Source: Curvibacter sp. GWA2_64_110
GTDB taxonomy: Bacteria; Pseudomonadota; Gammaproteobacteria; Burkholderiales; Burkholderiaceae_C
Length of the DNA: 64,000 nt
NCBI GenBank assembly: GCA_001797315.1
Contig: MGPC01000038.1
Span: forward strand, 1 to 64,000
Direction: 5' to 3'
In this document: piece after piece, positions 17,705 through 30,219 of the stretch
How positions within the stretch are numbered: position 1 is the stretch's first letter
How the letters are laid out: every line of letters begins with the position of its first letter
Notes under the pieces: generated by a model
The model's database searches: none
Seen by the model: the letters and a program-made list of their open reading frames with translations, nothing else
Told to the model about the DNA's origin: nothing
Translations under genes and position numbers: made by a program

Positions 17705-18630
17705 GGCGATGGATTCTCCGTGCGATCTGTCTGCTGTGCTTGGCGCGAGCGGGCCTTGGCGGCCTGGTAGCCGGCATAGAGCTGGGCATAAACGGGGCCG
17801 GGCTGGCCATTGCCGACCAGCTGGCCATCGATGCGGGTGACCGGCAGCACCTCCTTGGTGGCCGAGCTCAGCAGCACCTCGTCGGCGGCCAGCACTTCGG
17901 CGCGGCTGATGCGGCGCAGCGCCAGCGGGATGCCGTGCGTGCGGCAGATGTCTTCCAGCACGGCGTAGCGGATGCCTTCGAGCACCAGGTTGTCTTTGGG
18001 CGGGCCCATGAGCACGCCGCCTTTCACCACCCAGACGTTGCTGGCAGCCGCTTCACTCAGGAAGCCGTCGCGGAACATGATGGTCTCGGTGGCGCCGGCA
18101 TCGATGCTGATCTGGCGCGCCAGCACGGCGCCCAGCAGGCTCACGCTCTTGATGTGGGCCTTCTGCCAGCGGAAGTCGTCCGCCGTGACGCAGGCCACGC
18201 CCTCGCGCCGCTGCGTTTCGCTCGGCATCTTCATGGCATTGCTCAGCACGAACACCGTGGGCGTCAGGCCTTCGATCATGGCGTGGTCGCGCAGCGCCAC
18301 GCCGCGCGTCACCTGGATGTACACCATTTGATCGATTTTTTCGACGGTAGCGCCCGTGGATGTTGCGTAATCAGCTATTAATTTGGTAGCAATTTCTTGC
18401 CACTGTGCTCGGGTGTTCGGGTTCGGGATGCGCAGCTCGGCCAGGTTGCGCTCCAGCCGTGCCATGTGCTGTTCGAAGCGAAACGGGCAGCCGCCGTAGA
18501 CCGGCAGCACTTCATAGACGCCGTCGCCGAAGATGAAGCCGCGGTCCATGACGCTGATCTTGGCGTCCGGCAGCAGCGTGTACTCGCCGTTGAGGTAGCA
18601 GGGCAGCGGGGGAAGGGCGGGAGCGTCCAT
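17701..18630 (-). CDS. dat: D-amino acid aminotransferase (class IV, PLP)
   Basis: Protein of 309 residues. MDRGFIFGDGVYEVLPVYGG near residue 28 and the PLP lysine Lys161 in KAHIKSVSLLGAVLA mark a fold-type IV aminotransferase; FLSEAAASNVWVVKGG is the cofactor phosphate region. Placement as D-alanine aminotransferase, not branched-chain, follows from the start motif and is fairly likely. ATG at 18630 was chosen; the frame is open further upstream only by overlap. Residues about 79-95 (EIATKLIADYATSTGAT) are encoded by a copy of the dispersed palindromic repeat. Confidence 0.87.
   Translation of the reverse strand: MDAPALPPLPCYLNGEYTLLPDAKISVMDRGFIFGDGVYEVLPVYGGCPFRFEQHMARLERNLAELRIPNPNTRAQWQEIATKLIADYATSTGATVEKIDQMVYIQVTRGVALRDHAMIEGLTPTVFVLSNAMKMPSETQRREGVACVTADDFRWQKAHIKSVSLLGAVLARQISIDAGATETIMFRDGFLSEAAASNVWVVKGGVLMGPPKDNLVLEGIRYAVLEDICRTHGIPLALRRISRAEVLAADEVLLSSATKEVLPVTRIDGQLVGNGQPGPVYAQLYAGYQAAKARSRQAQQTDRTENPSP
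18348..18390 (-). repeat. Dispersed palindromic element, copy within dat
   Basis: On the minus strand the core GCTACCAAATTAATAGC (18390-18374) is followed by TGATTACGCAACATCC. It is translated in frame within dat and is visibly AT-richer than the flanking gene. Confidence 0.8.
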
Positions 18631-18641
18631 GGGCCGGAGGC

Positions 18642-19088
18642 TCAGGCGAGGAAGGTGATGGCGGCAATGGCCAGCCAGCCGAGCCAGAAATTCACCATCG
18701 CCAGCTGGGCGATCTGGTTGGCGCGCCGGCCGCCTTCGGGCCAGTCCGCGGCAGCCACGGCGGCCTGCAGGCGACGGTAGGGTGCGAAGTAGAGGTGGCC
18801 GAAGATCAGGCACATCAGCACGCCGATGCCGGCCATCAGGTGCCAGCCCAGCGGGGTGGCTTGCGCGCCCACATGGCCCATCATGAAGCCGCCGCTCGCC
18901 AGAAGCAGCACGATGGCGCTCCACACCAGCAGGAAGAAGCGGCGCAGCACCTTGGCCAACAGGGGCAACCGCTGCGGCGGGGTCAATTGCTCCCCCAGCG
19001 CCGGGCGCAGGGCGAACAGCATGAAGGTGATGCCGCCAAGCCAGATGATGGCCGAGACCAGATGCAGGAATTTGATGAAGGTGTACAT
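18642..19088 (-). CDS. CopD-like integral membrane protein
   Basis: Protein of 148 residues, MYTFIKFLHLVSAIIWLGGITFMLFALRPAL, four predicted membrane segments, with His in FLHLVSA and GWHLMAGIG, resembling the CopD/predicted membrane family (possible haem or copper ligand His). Function unknown. ATG at 19088 precedes the first helix. It lies 11 bases upstream of dat on the same strand and may lead that operon. Confidence 0.75.
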   Translation of the reverse strand: MYTFIKFLHLVSAIIWLGGITFMLFALRPALGEQLTPPQRLPLLAKVLRRFFLLVWSAIVLLLASGGFMMGHVGAQATPLGWHLMAGIGVLMCLIFGHLYFAPYRRLQAAVAAADWPEGGRRANQIAQLAMVNFWLGWLAIAAITFLA

Positions 19089-19215
19089 GGCGGCGCGTGG
19101 GTTGATGTGAGGGGCTAGGGGCTGGAGCCGGTTCCGCCAAGCTTGCAAAAAGTTCGCCAGCGGGTTTGTCCTGCGTCTTCAGTCGGGAATGATCTGAGAT
19201 AGGGATATTACTTAG

Positions 19216-19221
19216 TATAAT
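19216..19221 (+). promoter_or_regulatory. -10 element of the atp operon promoter
   Basis: A perfect TATAAT lies 49 bases before the atpI start. The -35 region 17 bases upstream (TCTGAG) is poor, so activity may depend on an activator or an UP element; the surrounding 30 bases are AT-rich compared with the window. Confidence 0.5.
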
Positions 19222-19269
19222 CAGCGGCTTTGCAAAGGTTCACGGTTGTAACTTGGGGTGTCGTTGAAG

Positions 19270-19770
19270 ATGTCTGAAACCACACCGCAGCCAGGAAAAC
19301 CGGCTTTTGCAGATGAGACAGATGCGGCGCTTGAGTCCGATTTCAAGCCGCTGACCGCCGAGCAGGCGCGCCAGTGGCGTGAAAGCAATCCTTCACTTTC
19401 GCTGTGGCGGATCGTGGGGTGGCAAGTGGTGGCGGGTGCCCTGGCGGCCTTGTTGGCCTGGGGCATCAGCGGGCGGCCCGAGGTGGCGTGGTCCACGGCT
19501 TACGGTGCGCTGGCAGTTTGCCTGCCGGCGGCGCTGATGGCCAGAGGGCTGTCGCGGCGGGCGGGTGTGGCGGGTGCCGCGCTCGCAGGTTTTTTTGTGT
19601 GGGAGCTGGTCAAGATTGCGCTCACGGTGGCATTGCTGCTGTTGGCGCCCAGGCTGGTTCCGCACTTGAGCTGGCTGGCCTTGCTGGTCGGCTTTGTGGT
19701 GGCGATGAAGGTGTACTGGGTGGCCATGTGGCTGCATCCGGCGCGCCGCAAGTCGGTCGTAAAGATTTGA
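19270..19770 (+). CDS. atpI: ATP synthase subunit I
   Basis: Protein of 166 residues with a charged N-terminal stretch and four hydrophobic segments (IVGWQVVAGALAALLAWGI onward), in the standard place ahead of atpB. AtpI is thought to help assemble the c-ring and is not part of the final enzyme. ATG at 19270 was chosen over a GTG at 19258. It ends 19 bases before atpB. Confidence 0.88.
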   Translation: MSETTPQPGKPAFADETDAALESDFKPLTAEQARQWRESNPSLSLWRIVGWQVVAGALAALLAWGISGRPEVAWSTAYGALAVCLPAALMARGLSRRAGVAGAALAGFFVWELVKIALTVALLLLAPRLVPHLSWLALLVGFVVAMKVYWVAMWLHPARRKSVVKI

Positions 19771-19789
19771 ATTGACGAACTGGTGATTT

Positions 19790-20668
19790 ATGTCTGCTGA
19801 ACACGCTGGTGCACACGCCCCGTCGGCTGGAGAATACATCCAGCACCATTTGCATCATCTGCAAAAGAATTTCAATTTTGAAAACGTCGAGCAGCACAGC
19901 ATCGTCGATTTCAGCCTGTTCAATTTCGACTCGCTGGTGTACTCGATCTTGCTGGGCGTGATCGCCTGCCTGGTGTTGTGGAATGCGGCGCGCAAAGCCA
20001 CCTCGGGCGTGCCCGGTCGCTTCCAGGCGGCAGTCGAGTTGCTGTCTGAAATGGTCGAAAACCAGGCCAAGGGCGTGATCCACAACGCCAAGAGCCGCAA
20101 ACTCATTTCCCCGCTGGCCTTGACCGTGTTTGTCTGGATTTTCCTGATGAACGCGATGGACATGCTGCCGGTCGATCTGATTCCCTACTTCTGGCACAGC
20201 GCCGGCCCGGCGCTGGGCTTCAAGGACTACATGCGCGTGGTGCCGACGGCCGACCTGTCGACCACCTTGGGCCTGTCCTGCAGCGTGCTGCTGGTTTGCC
20301 TGGTCTACAACATCAAGATCAAGGGCTTGGGCGGCTGGGCACATGAGCTGATTGCTGCGCCCTTTGGTGACCACTGGGCCCTGTATCCGGTGAACTTCCT
20401 GATGCAGATGATTGAGTACCTTGCCAAGACCGTGTCGCACGGCATGCGGTTGTTTGGCAACATGTTTGCAGGTGAATTGGTGTTCATGCTGATCGCCCTG
20501 ATGGGTGGCGGCTGGGCGCTGTCGGCAACAGGTGTCGGCCTGGCCATCGGTCACGTCATCGCCGGAACCGTGTGGACGCTGTTCCACATCCTGGTGATCA
20601 CTTTGCAAGCCTTCATCTTTATGATGTTGACGCTGATCTACACCGGTCAAGCGCACGACGCACATTGA
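19790..20668 (+). CDS. atpB: ATP synthase F0 subunit a
   Basis: Protein of 292 residues. The conserved helix FLMQMIEYLAKTVSHGMRLFGNMFAGELVFMLI carries the essential Arg (in GMRLFGN) that faces the c-ring, and the C-terminal FIFMMLTLIYTGQAHDAH is typical. It forms the proton half-channels in the membrane. First structural gene of the F0 sector. Confidence 0.97.
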   Translation: MSAEHAGAHAPSAGEYIQHHLHHLQKNFNFENVEQHSIVDFSLFNFDSLVYSILLGVIACLVLWNAARKATSGVPGRFQAAVELLSEMVENQAKGVIHNAKSRKLISPLALTVFVWIFLMNAMDMLPVDLIPYFWHSAGPALGFKDYMRVVPTADLSTTLGLSCSVLLVCLVYNIKIKGLGGWAHELIAAPFGDHWALYPVNFLMQMIEYLAKTVSHGMRLFGNMFAGELVFMLIALMGGGWALSATGVGLAIGHVIAGTVWTLFHILVITLQAFIFMMLTLIYTGQAHDAH

Positions 20669-20718
20669 TGTAACTCTCTCTCCCTTTCGTTTTTCTTTTC
20701 TTTTCCGCAAACTTTTAG

Positions 20719-20976
<258 letters not shown>

Positions 20977-21013
20977 TCAACGGACCCCTTCACGCAGAAG
21001 AAGGAATCAAGCC

Positions 21014-21484
21014 GTGAACATTAATGCAACCCTGTTCCTGCAGGCGGTTGTCTTTGCGATCCTGGTGTGGTTCACGATGAAATTCGTGTGGCCCCCGATC
21101 ACCAAGGCACTCGACGAGCGGGCCCAGAAAATCGCCGACGGCCTTGCTGCCGCCGACAAGGCCAAGTCCGAACTCGCCAGCGCCAACAAGCGCGTCGAGG
21201 CTGAGCTGGCCACGTCGCGCAACGAGACGGCCGTGCGTCTGGCTGACGCGGAGCGTCGCGCCCAAGGCATCATCGAAGAAGCCAAGGCCCGCGCCACCGA
21301 AGAAGGCAACAAGATCATCGTCGCTGCCAAGGCCGAGGCCGAGCAGCAGGCCGCCAAGGCGCGTGAAGCCCTGCGTGAGCAGGTCGCCGTGCTGGCCGTC
21401 AAGGGCGCCGAGCAGATTCTCCGCAAGGAAGTCAATGCCGGTGTCCATGCTGATCTGCTCAATCGCCTGAAGACCGAGCTGTAA
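21014..21484 (+). CDS. atpF: ATP synthase F0 subunit b
   Basis: Protein of 156 residues: one N-terminal membrane helix ([25 protein letters not shown]) then a long Ala/Glu/Lys-rich coiled coil to the end, as in the peripheral stalk. Start is the GTG at 21014, with AAGGAA 8 bases upstream. Length equals that of E. coli b. Confidence 0.96.
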   Translation: MNINATLFLQAVVFAILVWFTMKFVWPPITKALDERAQKIADGLAAADKAKSELASANKRVEAELATSRNETAVRLADAERRAQGIIEEAKARATEEGNKIIVAAKAEAEQQAAKAREALREQVAVLAVKGAEQILRKEVNAGVHADLLNRLKTEL

Positions 21485-21492
21485 GGTGAACC

Positions 21493-22023
21493 ATGGCTGA
21501 ACTTGCCACCATTGCCCGCCCTTACGCTGAAGCGCTGTTCAAGGCCGCCCGCGCGGACTTGAACGGTGCCGCCGCCTGGGTGGAAGAACTGGCTGTCATC
21601 GCCGGCGATGCCGGTCTGCAGCAGTTTGCCGGCAATCCGAAGGTCACGACGAACCAGGTGTTCGATCTGATCAACGGCATTGCCAAGACCGCACTGCCGG
21701 AGCAGGCCAAGAACTTCCTGCGCACCGTGATCGACAACGGCCGCCTGAGTGTCTTGCCCGAAATCGCCGCGCAGTTCCGCGCTCTCAAGAACGCTCAAGG
21801 CGGTTCTTCAGATGCGGTGGTGTACAGCGCGTTTCCGGTCGATGGCGCAGCCCTGGCGGATGTGTCCGCTTCGCTGGAAAAGCGCTTCGGCCGCAAGCTC
21901 AACGTCAAGGTCGAACTCGATGCCGACCTGATCGGTGGCATTCGCGTGGTGGTGGGTGACGAGGTGCTCGACACTTCGGTCAAAGCCCGTCTGGAACAAA
22001 TGAAAGTGGCTCTCACGGCCTAA
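21493..22023 (+). CDS. atpH: ATP synthase F1 subunit delta
   Basis: Protein of 176 residues, [20 protein letters not shown], with the C-terminal block [26 protein letters not shown], the OSCP/delta family that joins the peripheral stalk to F1. Eight bases after atpF. Confidence 0.96.
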   Translation: MAELATIARPYAEALFKAARADLNGAAAWVEELAVIAGDAGLQQFAGNPKVTTNQVFDLINGIAKTALPEQAKNFLRTVIDNGRLSVLPEIAAQFRALKNAQGGSSDAVVYSAFPVDGAALADVSASLEKRFGRKLNVKVELDADLIGGIRVVVGDEVLDTSVKARLEQMKVALTA

Positions 22024-22071
22024 AGGCGCAAGCCCGGCTGTCAGCCCAAATAAGGAAAGAAGGAAAGAGTC

Positions 22072-23625
<1,554 letters not shown>

Positions 23626-23653
23626 TCCCGACCTGAACGCTTAAGGAGCCAGC

Positions 23654-24532
23654 ATGGCAGCAGGTAAGGAAATACGCGGCAAGATCAAATCGGTGGAAAA
23701 CACCAAGAAGATCACCAAGGCCATGGAAATGGTGGCCGCATCCAAGATGCGCAAGGCGCAGCAGCGGATGCATGCCGCCCGTCCGTACAGCGAGAAGGTG
23801 CGCAACATCGCCGCCAACCTCGGCAAGGCCAACCCGGAGTATGTGCACCCGTTCATGCAAACGAACGATGCCAAGAGCGCCGGTGTGATTGTCGTGACGA
23901 CGGACAAGGGTCTGTGTGGTGGCCTCAACACCAACGTGCTGCGCGGTGTCACCACCAAGCTGCGCGAACTGCAGGCGGCCGGCGTCTCCACGCAGGCGGT
24001 GGCCATCGGCAACAAGGGGTTGGGTTTCCTCAACCGCATCGGCGCCCAGGTGGTGTCGCATGTCACCCAGCTGGGCGACACGCCGCACCTGGACAAGCTG
24101 ATCGGCCCGGTCAAGGTGCTGCTGGATGCCTACACCCGTGGTGAGGTGAACGCCGTGTACCTGAGCTACACCCGCTTCATCAACACCATGAAGCAGGAGC
24201 CGGTGGTGGAGCAGCTGCTGCCGCTGTCCGCAGCCAAGATGCAGGAAGAGGCGCAAGCCAGCGGCCCGCAGCACGACTGGGATTACATCTACGAACCGGA
24301 TGCGCAGAGCGTCATCGACGAACTGCTGGTCCGTTATGTCGAAGCGCTGGTGTACCAGGCTGTGGCAGAGAACATGGCGTCGGAACAGTCCGCCCGCATG
24401 GTGGCCATGAAGGCCGCTACCGACAACGCTGGCAGCGTGATCGGCGAACTCAAGCTGGTCTACAACAAGACGCGCCAGGCCGCCATCACGAAAGAGCTGT
24501 CGGAAATTGTGGCGGGTGCGGCTGCTGTGTAA
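23654..24532 (+). CDS. atpG: ATP synthase F1 subunit gamma
   Basis: Protein of 292 residues; N-terminal [31 protein letters not shown] and C-terminal [36 protein letters not shown] are the two coiled-coil strands of the rotor shaft. Placement between atpA and atpD is canonical. Confidence 0.97.
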   Translation: MAAGKEIRGKIKSVENTKKITKAMEMVAASKMRKAQQRMHAARPYSEKVRNIAANLGKANPEYVHPFMQTNDAKSAGVIVVTTDKGLCGGLNTNVLRGVTTKLRELQAAGVSTQAVAIGNKGLGFLNRIGAQVVSHVTQLGDTPHLDKLIGPVKVLLDAYTRGEVNAVYLSYTRFINTMKQEPVVEQLLPLSAAKMQEEAQASGPQHDWDYIYEPDAQSVIDELLVRYVEALVYQAVAENMASEQSARMVAMKAATDNAGSVIGELKLVYNKTRQAAITKELSEIVAGAAAV

Positions 24533-24565
24533 GCGGCATCTCCAGTCTGACCTTTGTTACGTTAA

Positions 24566-26005
<1,440 letters not shown>

Positions 26006-26029
26006 CGAACGGCCCAACGGAGCTTCATC

Positions 26030-26446
26030 ATGAACACCATCCACGTCGATGTGGTCAGTGCCGAAGAGTCCATCTTCTCCGGCGAGGCGCGCTTTGTCGC
26101 CTTGCCGGGCGAAGCGGGCGAGCTCGGCATCTACCCGCGCCACACACCGCTGATCACGCGCATCAAGCCCGGCTCGGTGCGCATTGAGAAGGCCGACGGC
26201 AGCGAAGAGTTTGTTTTCGTGGCAGGTGGCATTCTCGAAGTGCAGCCCGACTGCGTGACCGTGCTGTCCGACACCGCCGTGCGCGGCAAGGACCTGGACG
26301 AAGAGAAGGCCAACGAGGCCAAGCTCGCCGCTGAAGAAGCCCTCAAGAACGCCAAAAGCGAACTCGATCTGGCCAAGGCCCAGTCCGAGCTGGCCATCAT
26401 GGCGGCACAGATTGCGGCACTGCGCAAGTACCGCCAGAAGAAGTAA
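26030..26446 (+). CDS. atpC: ATP synthase F1 subunit epsilon
   Basis: Protein of 138 residues: N-terminal beta-sandwich ([43 protein letters not shown]) and a helical C-terminal hairpin, the part that inhibits ATP hydrolysis. Last gene of the operon, followed by a terminator. Confidence 0.96.
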   Translation: MNTIHVDVVSAEESIFSGEARFVALPGEAGELGIYPRHTPLITRIKPGSVRIEKADGSEEFVFVAGGILEVQPDCVTVLSDTAVRGKDLDEEKANEAKLAAEEALKNAKSELDLAKAQSELAIMAAQIAALRKYRQKK

Positions 26447-26486
26447 GCAGCTACTGCGATCCAGCCTTTCTGGTCTGGCGCATGAC

Positions 26487-26520
26487 AAAAGCCCTGCCGG
26501 CAACGTGCGGGGCTTTTGTT
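26487..26520 (+). terminator. Terminator of the atp operon
   Basis: AAAAGCCCTGC (26487-26497) pairs with GCGGGGCTTTT (26507-26517), one T-G wobble, followed by GTTTTTC. It closes atpIBEFHAGDC and may also serve the convergent TPM gene. Confidence 0.88.
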
Positions 26521-26536
26521 TTTCAGGCCGGCGGCT

Positions 26537-27073
26537 TCAATCCGTCAGCTTGCCCAGCACCAGCGCGTCAGGCAGTTCGTTGGGGTTGGGGCTGCCAGGC
26601 GCAAGGGGAAAGTGCTGCTCCAGTACGGCAGAGATTTCGGCCAGTGCCTGCGTCAGCCCGTCCTCGAAACGGCCCTGGCGGAAGGCCTCGCGCATGCGCG
26701 CGATCAGGGCCTGCCATTGCTGTGGGTTCAGGTGGCGGTTCACGCCGCGGTCGGCCACGATCTCGATGGCACGCTCGGCCAGCAGCAGGTAGATCAAGAC
26801 GCCGTTGTTGTGCTCGGTGTCCCAGACCCGCAGCTTGCCGAACAGGGTGAGCGCTCGCTGCCGGGTAAGAGCCGGCAGCGTGGCATGGCGCAAGAGATAG
26901 CTGGTCGGCAGGCCGGCTTCAATGAAAATGCGGATCTCGCCGCTGTGGCGCTGCTCGCTGGCTCGCACGCGCTCAAGCAAGCGCTCACGTACGTCGGCCG
27001 GAAGGGTGCGGCGGACCGTGCTTTCATCGAACCAGCGGTGGCGCAGCAGGCGCAGGAATCGCTTCATCATCAC
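26537..27073 (-). CDS. TPM-domain protein without membrane anchor
   Basis: Protein of 178 residues. ERVRASEQRHSGEIRIFIEAGLP, TEHNNGVLIYLLLAERAIEIVADRGVNRHL and MREAFRQGRFEDGLTQALAEISAVLEQHFP follow the TPM (YgcG) domain pattern seen also in the next protein, but there is no signal peptide and no Gly-rich tail. Its start overlaps the preceding TPM gene by four bases. The biochemical role of TPM domains in bacteria is unclear; photosystem repair (TLP18.3) is the best known case in plants. Confidence 0.82.
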   Translation of the reverse strand: MMMKRFLRLLRHRWFDESTVRRTLPADVRERLLERVRASEQRHSGEIRIFIEAGLPTSYLLRHATLPALTRQRALTLFGKLRVWDTEHNNGVLIYLLLAERAIEIVADRGVNRHLNPQQWQALIARMREAFRQGRFEDGLTQALAEISAVLEQHFPLAPGSPNPNELPDALVLGKLTD

Positions 27074-27990
27074 CAGTCTCCCGAGGCACCGCCGCCCGCA
27101 CCGTCACCACCGCCGCCGGAGCTGAAGCCGCCGCCACCGGAACCAAAACCACCACCGTCGAAGCCGCCGCCGCCCCAGGGACCGCCATGGTGCTGCCGCT
27201 GCTGGCTGGCCGCCAGCAAGGCGCTGCCCAGCGGCGTGCCGGCCATGAAGGTCAGCAGCATGGCCAGCAGCGCAGCCACGGCGGCAATCACCAGGCTGGC
27301 GGTGAAGGCAAAGGTGAGCGCGGCGATGGCGCCGCCGGTGGCCAGCGTGCCGAGCTTGTGGCCGAGGATGCGGCGCGTCAAGGAGCCGAGCACCGGCAGC
27401 ACAATGAACAGCAACACCCCCAGGTCCATCCATTGCACGCCGCCATCACCCTGGCGGGGCGCGGGGGTGGTGGCTGGGGTGGGCAGGCCTTCGCCGCGGA
27501 TGAGAGCTATCAAGCGGTCGGTGGCCTGGTCCAAGCCGCCGGCAAAGTCGCCTTGGCGGAAATGCGGCGTCAGCACGTCGTCGATCACCTGTTTGGCGGC
27601 TAGGTCGGGGATGGCCCCCTCCAGTGCGCGCGCCACTTCGATGCGGATCTTGCGGTCCTGCTTGGCCACGACGATCAGCAGACCATCGCCCAGGCCGGCG
27701 CGGCCGGGCTTCCAGGTGTTGAAGACGCGGTTGGCATAGGCAGCAATGTCTTCGGGCTGCGTGCTCGGCACCAGCAGGATGACGATTTGCGACCCCTGGG
27801 CCTGCTCGAAAGCCGCCAGCTTGTCTTCCAGCTGGCCCAGCTGTGCGGTACTGAGCGTGCCGGTGTGGTCCATCACCCGGGCAGTCAATGCCGGCACCGG
27901 CAGCAAGGACTGTGCGAACGCCGCCCCCGCAAGGCAGACAAACAGCAGGAGGGACAAGCCGCAGCGGCGGATCTGGCGCAGCAACAGCAT
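27070..27990 (-). CDS. TPM-domain membrane protein (YgcG-like) with Gly-rich tail
   Basis: Protein of 306 residues: signal peptide (LSLLLFVCLAGAAFAQS), TPM domain from about residue 30 to 165 (VMDHTGTLSTAQLGQLEDKLAAFEQAQGSQIVIL, NRVFNTWKPGRAGLGDGLLIVVAKQDRKIRIEV), hydrophobic segments near 190-250, and a tail made almost only of Gly, Phe, Ser and Asp. This layout is that of YgcG, usually encoded with LemA, as here. Possibly a cell-envelope partner of LemA; function not established. Confidence 0.88.
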   Translation of the reverse strand: MLLLRQIRRCGLSLLLFVCLAGAAFAQSLLPVPALTARVMDHTGTLSTAQLGQLEDKLAAFEQAQGSQIVILLVPSTQPEDIAAYANRVFNTWKPGRAGLGDGLLIVVAKQDRKIRIEVARALEGAIPDLAAKQVIDDVLTPHFRQGDFAGGLDQATDRLIALIRGEGLPTPATTPAPRQGDGGVQWMDLGVLLFIVLPVLGSLTRRILGHKLGTLATGGAIAALTFAFTASLVIAAVAALLAMLLTFMAGTPLGSALLAASQQRQHHGGPWGGGGFDGGGFGSGGGGFSSGGGGDGAGGGASGDW

Positions 27991-28016
27991 GGTGCTTGAG
28001 ACGACGAAGCCGGGAC

Positions 28017-28601
28017 TTACTTCTTGCCGAAATCGACTGTCGGCGGCGCAGAGATGGCGGCCTCGTTCTGTGGTGCGAAATTGGGCTTGGTCTGATAGCC
28101 GAACAGCATGGCGGTTAGGTTGCTGGGGAAACTGCGTGCCAGCACGTTGTAGGCCTGCACGGCCTGGATGTAGCGGTTGCGGGCAATCGTGATGCGGTTT
28201 TCCGTGCCTTCGAGCTGCACCCGCAGGTCGCGAAAGCCCTGGTTGGCCTGCAAGGTCGGGTAACGCTCCGAGACCACCATCAGCCGGCTCAAGGCGCTGC
28301 CCAGCTCACCCTGGGCGGCCTGGAATTTCTGCAGTGACTGCGGGTTGTTCAAGGTGTCGGGCGTGACCTGGATGGCGGTCGCCTTGGCGCGCGCTTCGAT
28401 CACGCGCGTGAGCGTCTCCTGCTCGAAGGCCGCTTCGCCCTTGACCGTGGCCACGATGTTGGGCACCAGATCGGCGCGCCGCTGATACTGGTTGAGCACC
28501 TCGCTCCAGGCCGATTGGGTCTGTTCGTCGAGCCGTTGAAAATCGTTGTAGCCGCAGCCGCTCAAGGCGAGGGCGGCGAACAGGGTGAAAAACCAGCGCA
28601 T
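28017..28601 (-). CDS. lemA: LemA family lipoprotein
   Basis: Protein of 194 residues with signal peptide ending in lipobox LSGC and the LemA core LDEQTQSAWSEVLNQYQRRADLVPNIVATVKGEAAFEQETL, VQLEGTENRITIARNRYIQAVQAYN. LemA proteins are helical envelope proteins of unknown biochemical role. First gene of a lemA-TPM-TPM operon on the minus strand. Confidence 0.92.
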   Translation of the reverse strand: MRWFFTLFAALALSGCGYNDFQRLDEQTQSAWSEVLNQYQRRADLVPNIVATVKGEAAFEQETLTRVIEARAKATAIQVTPDTLNNPQSLQKFQAAQGELGSALSRLMVVSERYPTLQANQGFRDLRVQLEGTENRITIARNRYIQAVQAYNVLARSFPSNLTAMLFGYQTKPNFAPQNEAAISAPPTVDFGKK

Positions 28602-28703
28602 GATGGGAACTCCTGTATCACGAAGCGGGCTTTAGCATACACCTGCGGCCTTGCTGCAGCGGTGGAATGGCGGAAAATCGCTGCTGCTCATCCGAATGCC
28701 GAA

Positions 28704-29690
28704 ATGAATTACACCGCCCCCCCGTGGCTGCCCGGCGGCAACCTGCAAACCATCTGGCCAGCGCTCTACGCGCGCCGGGTGCTGGGGCCGCGTCCGCAGT
28801 TCCGGCGTGAACGCTGGGCCACGCCCGATGGCGATTTCATCGACGTCGACTGGCTGCAGCCGGCGCAGGGGCAGACCCTGCTGGTGCTGTTCCACGGGCT
28901 GGAAGGCTCCTCGCAAAGCCACTACGCGCAGGCGTTTGCCGACTTCGCGCGCGAGCAGGGGCTGGCATATGCGGTACCGCATTTCCGCGGCTGCAGCGGT
29001 GAAATCAATCTGGCACCGCGCGCCTACCACTCGGGCGACTTCGAAGAGGTAGGCTGGATCCTGGCGCGCTTTCGCGCCCGGCACCGCGGCCCCATCGTGG
29101 CGGTAGGCGTCTCGCTCGGCGGCAACGCGCTGATGCGCTGGGCCGGCGAGATGGGTGCGACGGCGGCGCCGGTGGTGTCGGCCGTGGCTTCGGTCTGCGC
29201 ACCGCTCGACCTGACGGCCGGCGGCCATGCCATCGGCCGCGGCTTCAACCGCCAGGTCTACACGCGCATGTTTCTGAACACCATGAAACCCAAAGCCATG
29301 CAGAAGTTGGCCCAGCATCCGGGCCTGTTCGATGGCCGGGCCTTGCAGGCGGCACGCGACCTGTACGAATTCGACAATCTGTTCACCGCGCCGCTGCATG
29401 GCTTTCGCGACGTGGACGACTACTGGCAGCGTGCCTCGGCCAAGCCGCATCTGACACGCATCCGCATCCCGGCGCTGGCCGTCAATGCGCAGAACGACCC
29501 GTTCGTGCCGGCCTCCAGCCTGCCGCGCGCACAGGGGGTCGGGCCGCACGTCACGTTGTGGCAGCCGGCCCATGGCGGCCATGTCGGCTTTGCCGGTGGG
29601 CGCTGGCCCGGGCATGTGCGGCCCATGCCGGATGCGGTGGGCCAGTGGTTGTTGCGGGCGGCAGGGCAGACGGGAGTCACGCATGGATGA
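28704..29690 (+). CDS. YheT-type alpha/beta hydrolase
   Basis: Protein of 328 residues: NLQTIWPALYARR near the start, HGLEGSSQSHYAQAFAD for the oxyanion region, the nucleophile elbow GVSLGGN, and AHGGHVGF with the catalytic His, all typical of the COG0429/YheT family. Substrate unknown. ATG at 28704 was chosen; upstream in-frame codons overlap the divergent lemA gene. The stop overlaps the next gene by eight bases. Confidence 0.88.
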   Translation: MNYTAPPWLPGGNLQTIWPALYARRVLGPRPQFRRERWATPDGDFIDVDWLQPAQGQTLLVLFHGLEGSSQSHYAQAFADFAREQGLAYAVPHFRGCSGEINLAPRAYHSGDFEEVGWILARFRARHRGPIVAVGVSLGGNALMRWAGEMGATAAPVVSAVASVCAPLDLTAGGHAIGRGFNRQVYTRMFLNTMKPKAMQKLAQHPGLFDGRALQAARDLYEFDNLFTAPLHGFRDVDDYWQRASAKPHLTRIRIPALAVNAQNDPFVPASSLPRAQGVGPHVTLWQPAHGGHVGFAGGRWPGHVRPMPDAVGQWLLRAAGQTGVTHG

Positions 29691-30219
29691 CATCGTCAAG
29701 CAGGCCATGGCCAAATGGCCGAATGTGCCGGACTGCTACGGCTGGCTCGGCCTGGACGCACGCGGCAACTGGTACATGCGCGATGACCGGGCGCAGGCGG
29801 TGGGCCCGTTTGCCGGCGGCAATGCGGCCGCCAAGGGTTCGCTGCTGCGGCACGACAAGCTGATCGACTTTATCCAGCGCAACTATGCGGCCGACGCGCA
29901 GGGGCGCTGGTTTTTCCAGAACGGGCCGCAGCGCGTCTTCGTCGAACTGGAAGCCACGCCCTGGATCTGGCGCATCCAGCCGGATTTGTCCGTGCAGGCG
30001 CACACCGGTCAGCCGGCGCAGGTGCAGCAGTGTGTGCTGGACGAACAGGGCCGGGTCTATCTGCTCACCGATCTCGGCTTCGGCCTGGTGCACACGCAGG
30101 ACGTGGCGCTGGCGGCGGATGCCGTGCAGGCCGGCTTGTGGTCCGTGGAGGAGATGGCCGCGCAGCAGATGCCGGTGCGTTTCAGCTATGTGATGAGCCC
30201 GCAGGCGCTATCAAAATAA
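29683..30219 (+). CDS. Conserved hypothetical protein coupled to YheT-type hydrolase
   Basis: Protein of 178 residues with no signal peptide or membrane segment; Trp/Tyr-rich: YGWLGLDARGNWYMRDD, FFQNGPQRVFVELEATPWIWRI. From memory it resembles a DUF of the 29xx series (perhaps DUF2944), but I cannot confirm. The ATG sits in ATGGATGA, overlapping the hydrolase stop, so translation is coupled. Its last codons (LSK, stop) come from a copy of the dispersed palindromic repeat, so the natural C-terminus may have been replaced. Confidence 0.7.
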   Translation: MDDIVKQAMAKWPNVPDCYGWLGLDARGNWYMRDDRAQAVGPFAGGNAAAKGSLLRHDKLIDFIQRNYAADAQGRWFFQNGPQRVFVELEATPWIWRIQPDLSVQAHTGQPAQVQQCVLDEQGRVYLLTDLGFGLVHTQDVALAADAVQAGLWSVEEMAAQQMPVRFSYVMSPQALSK

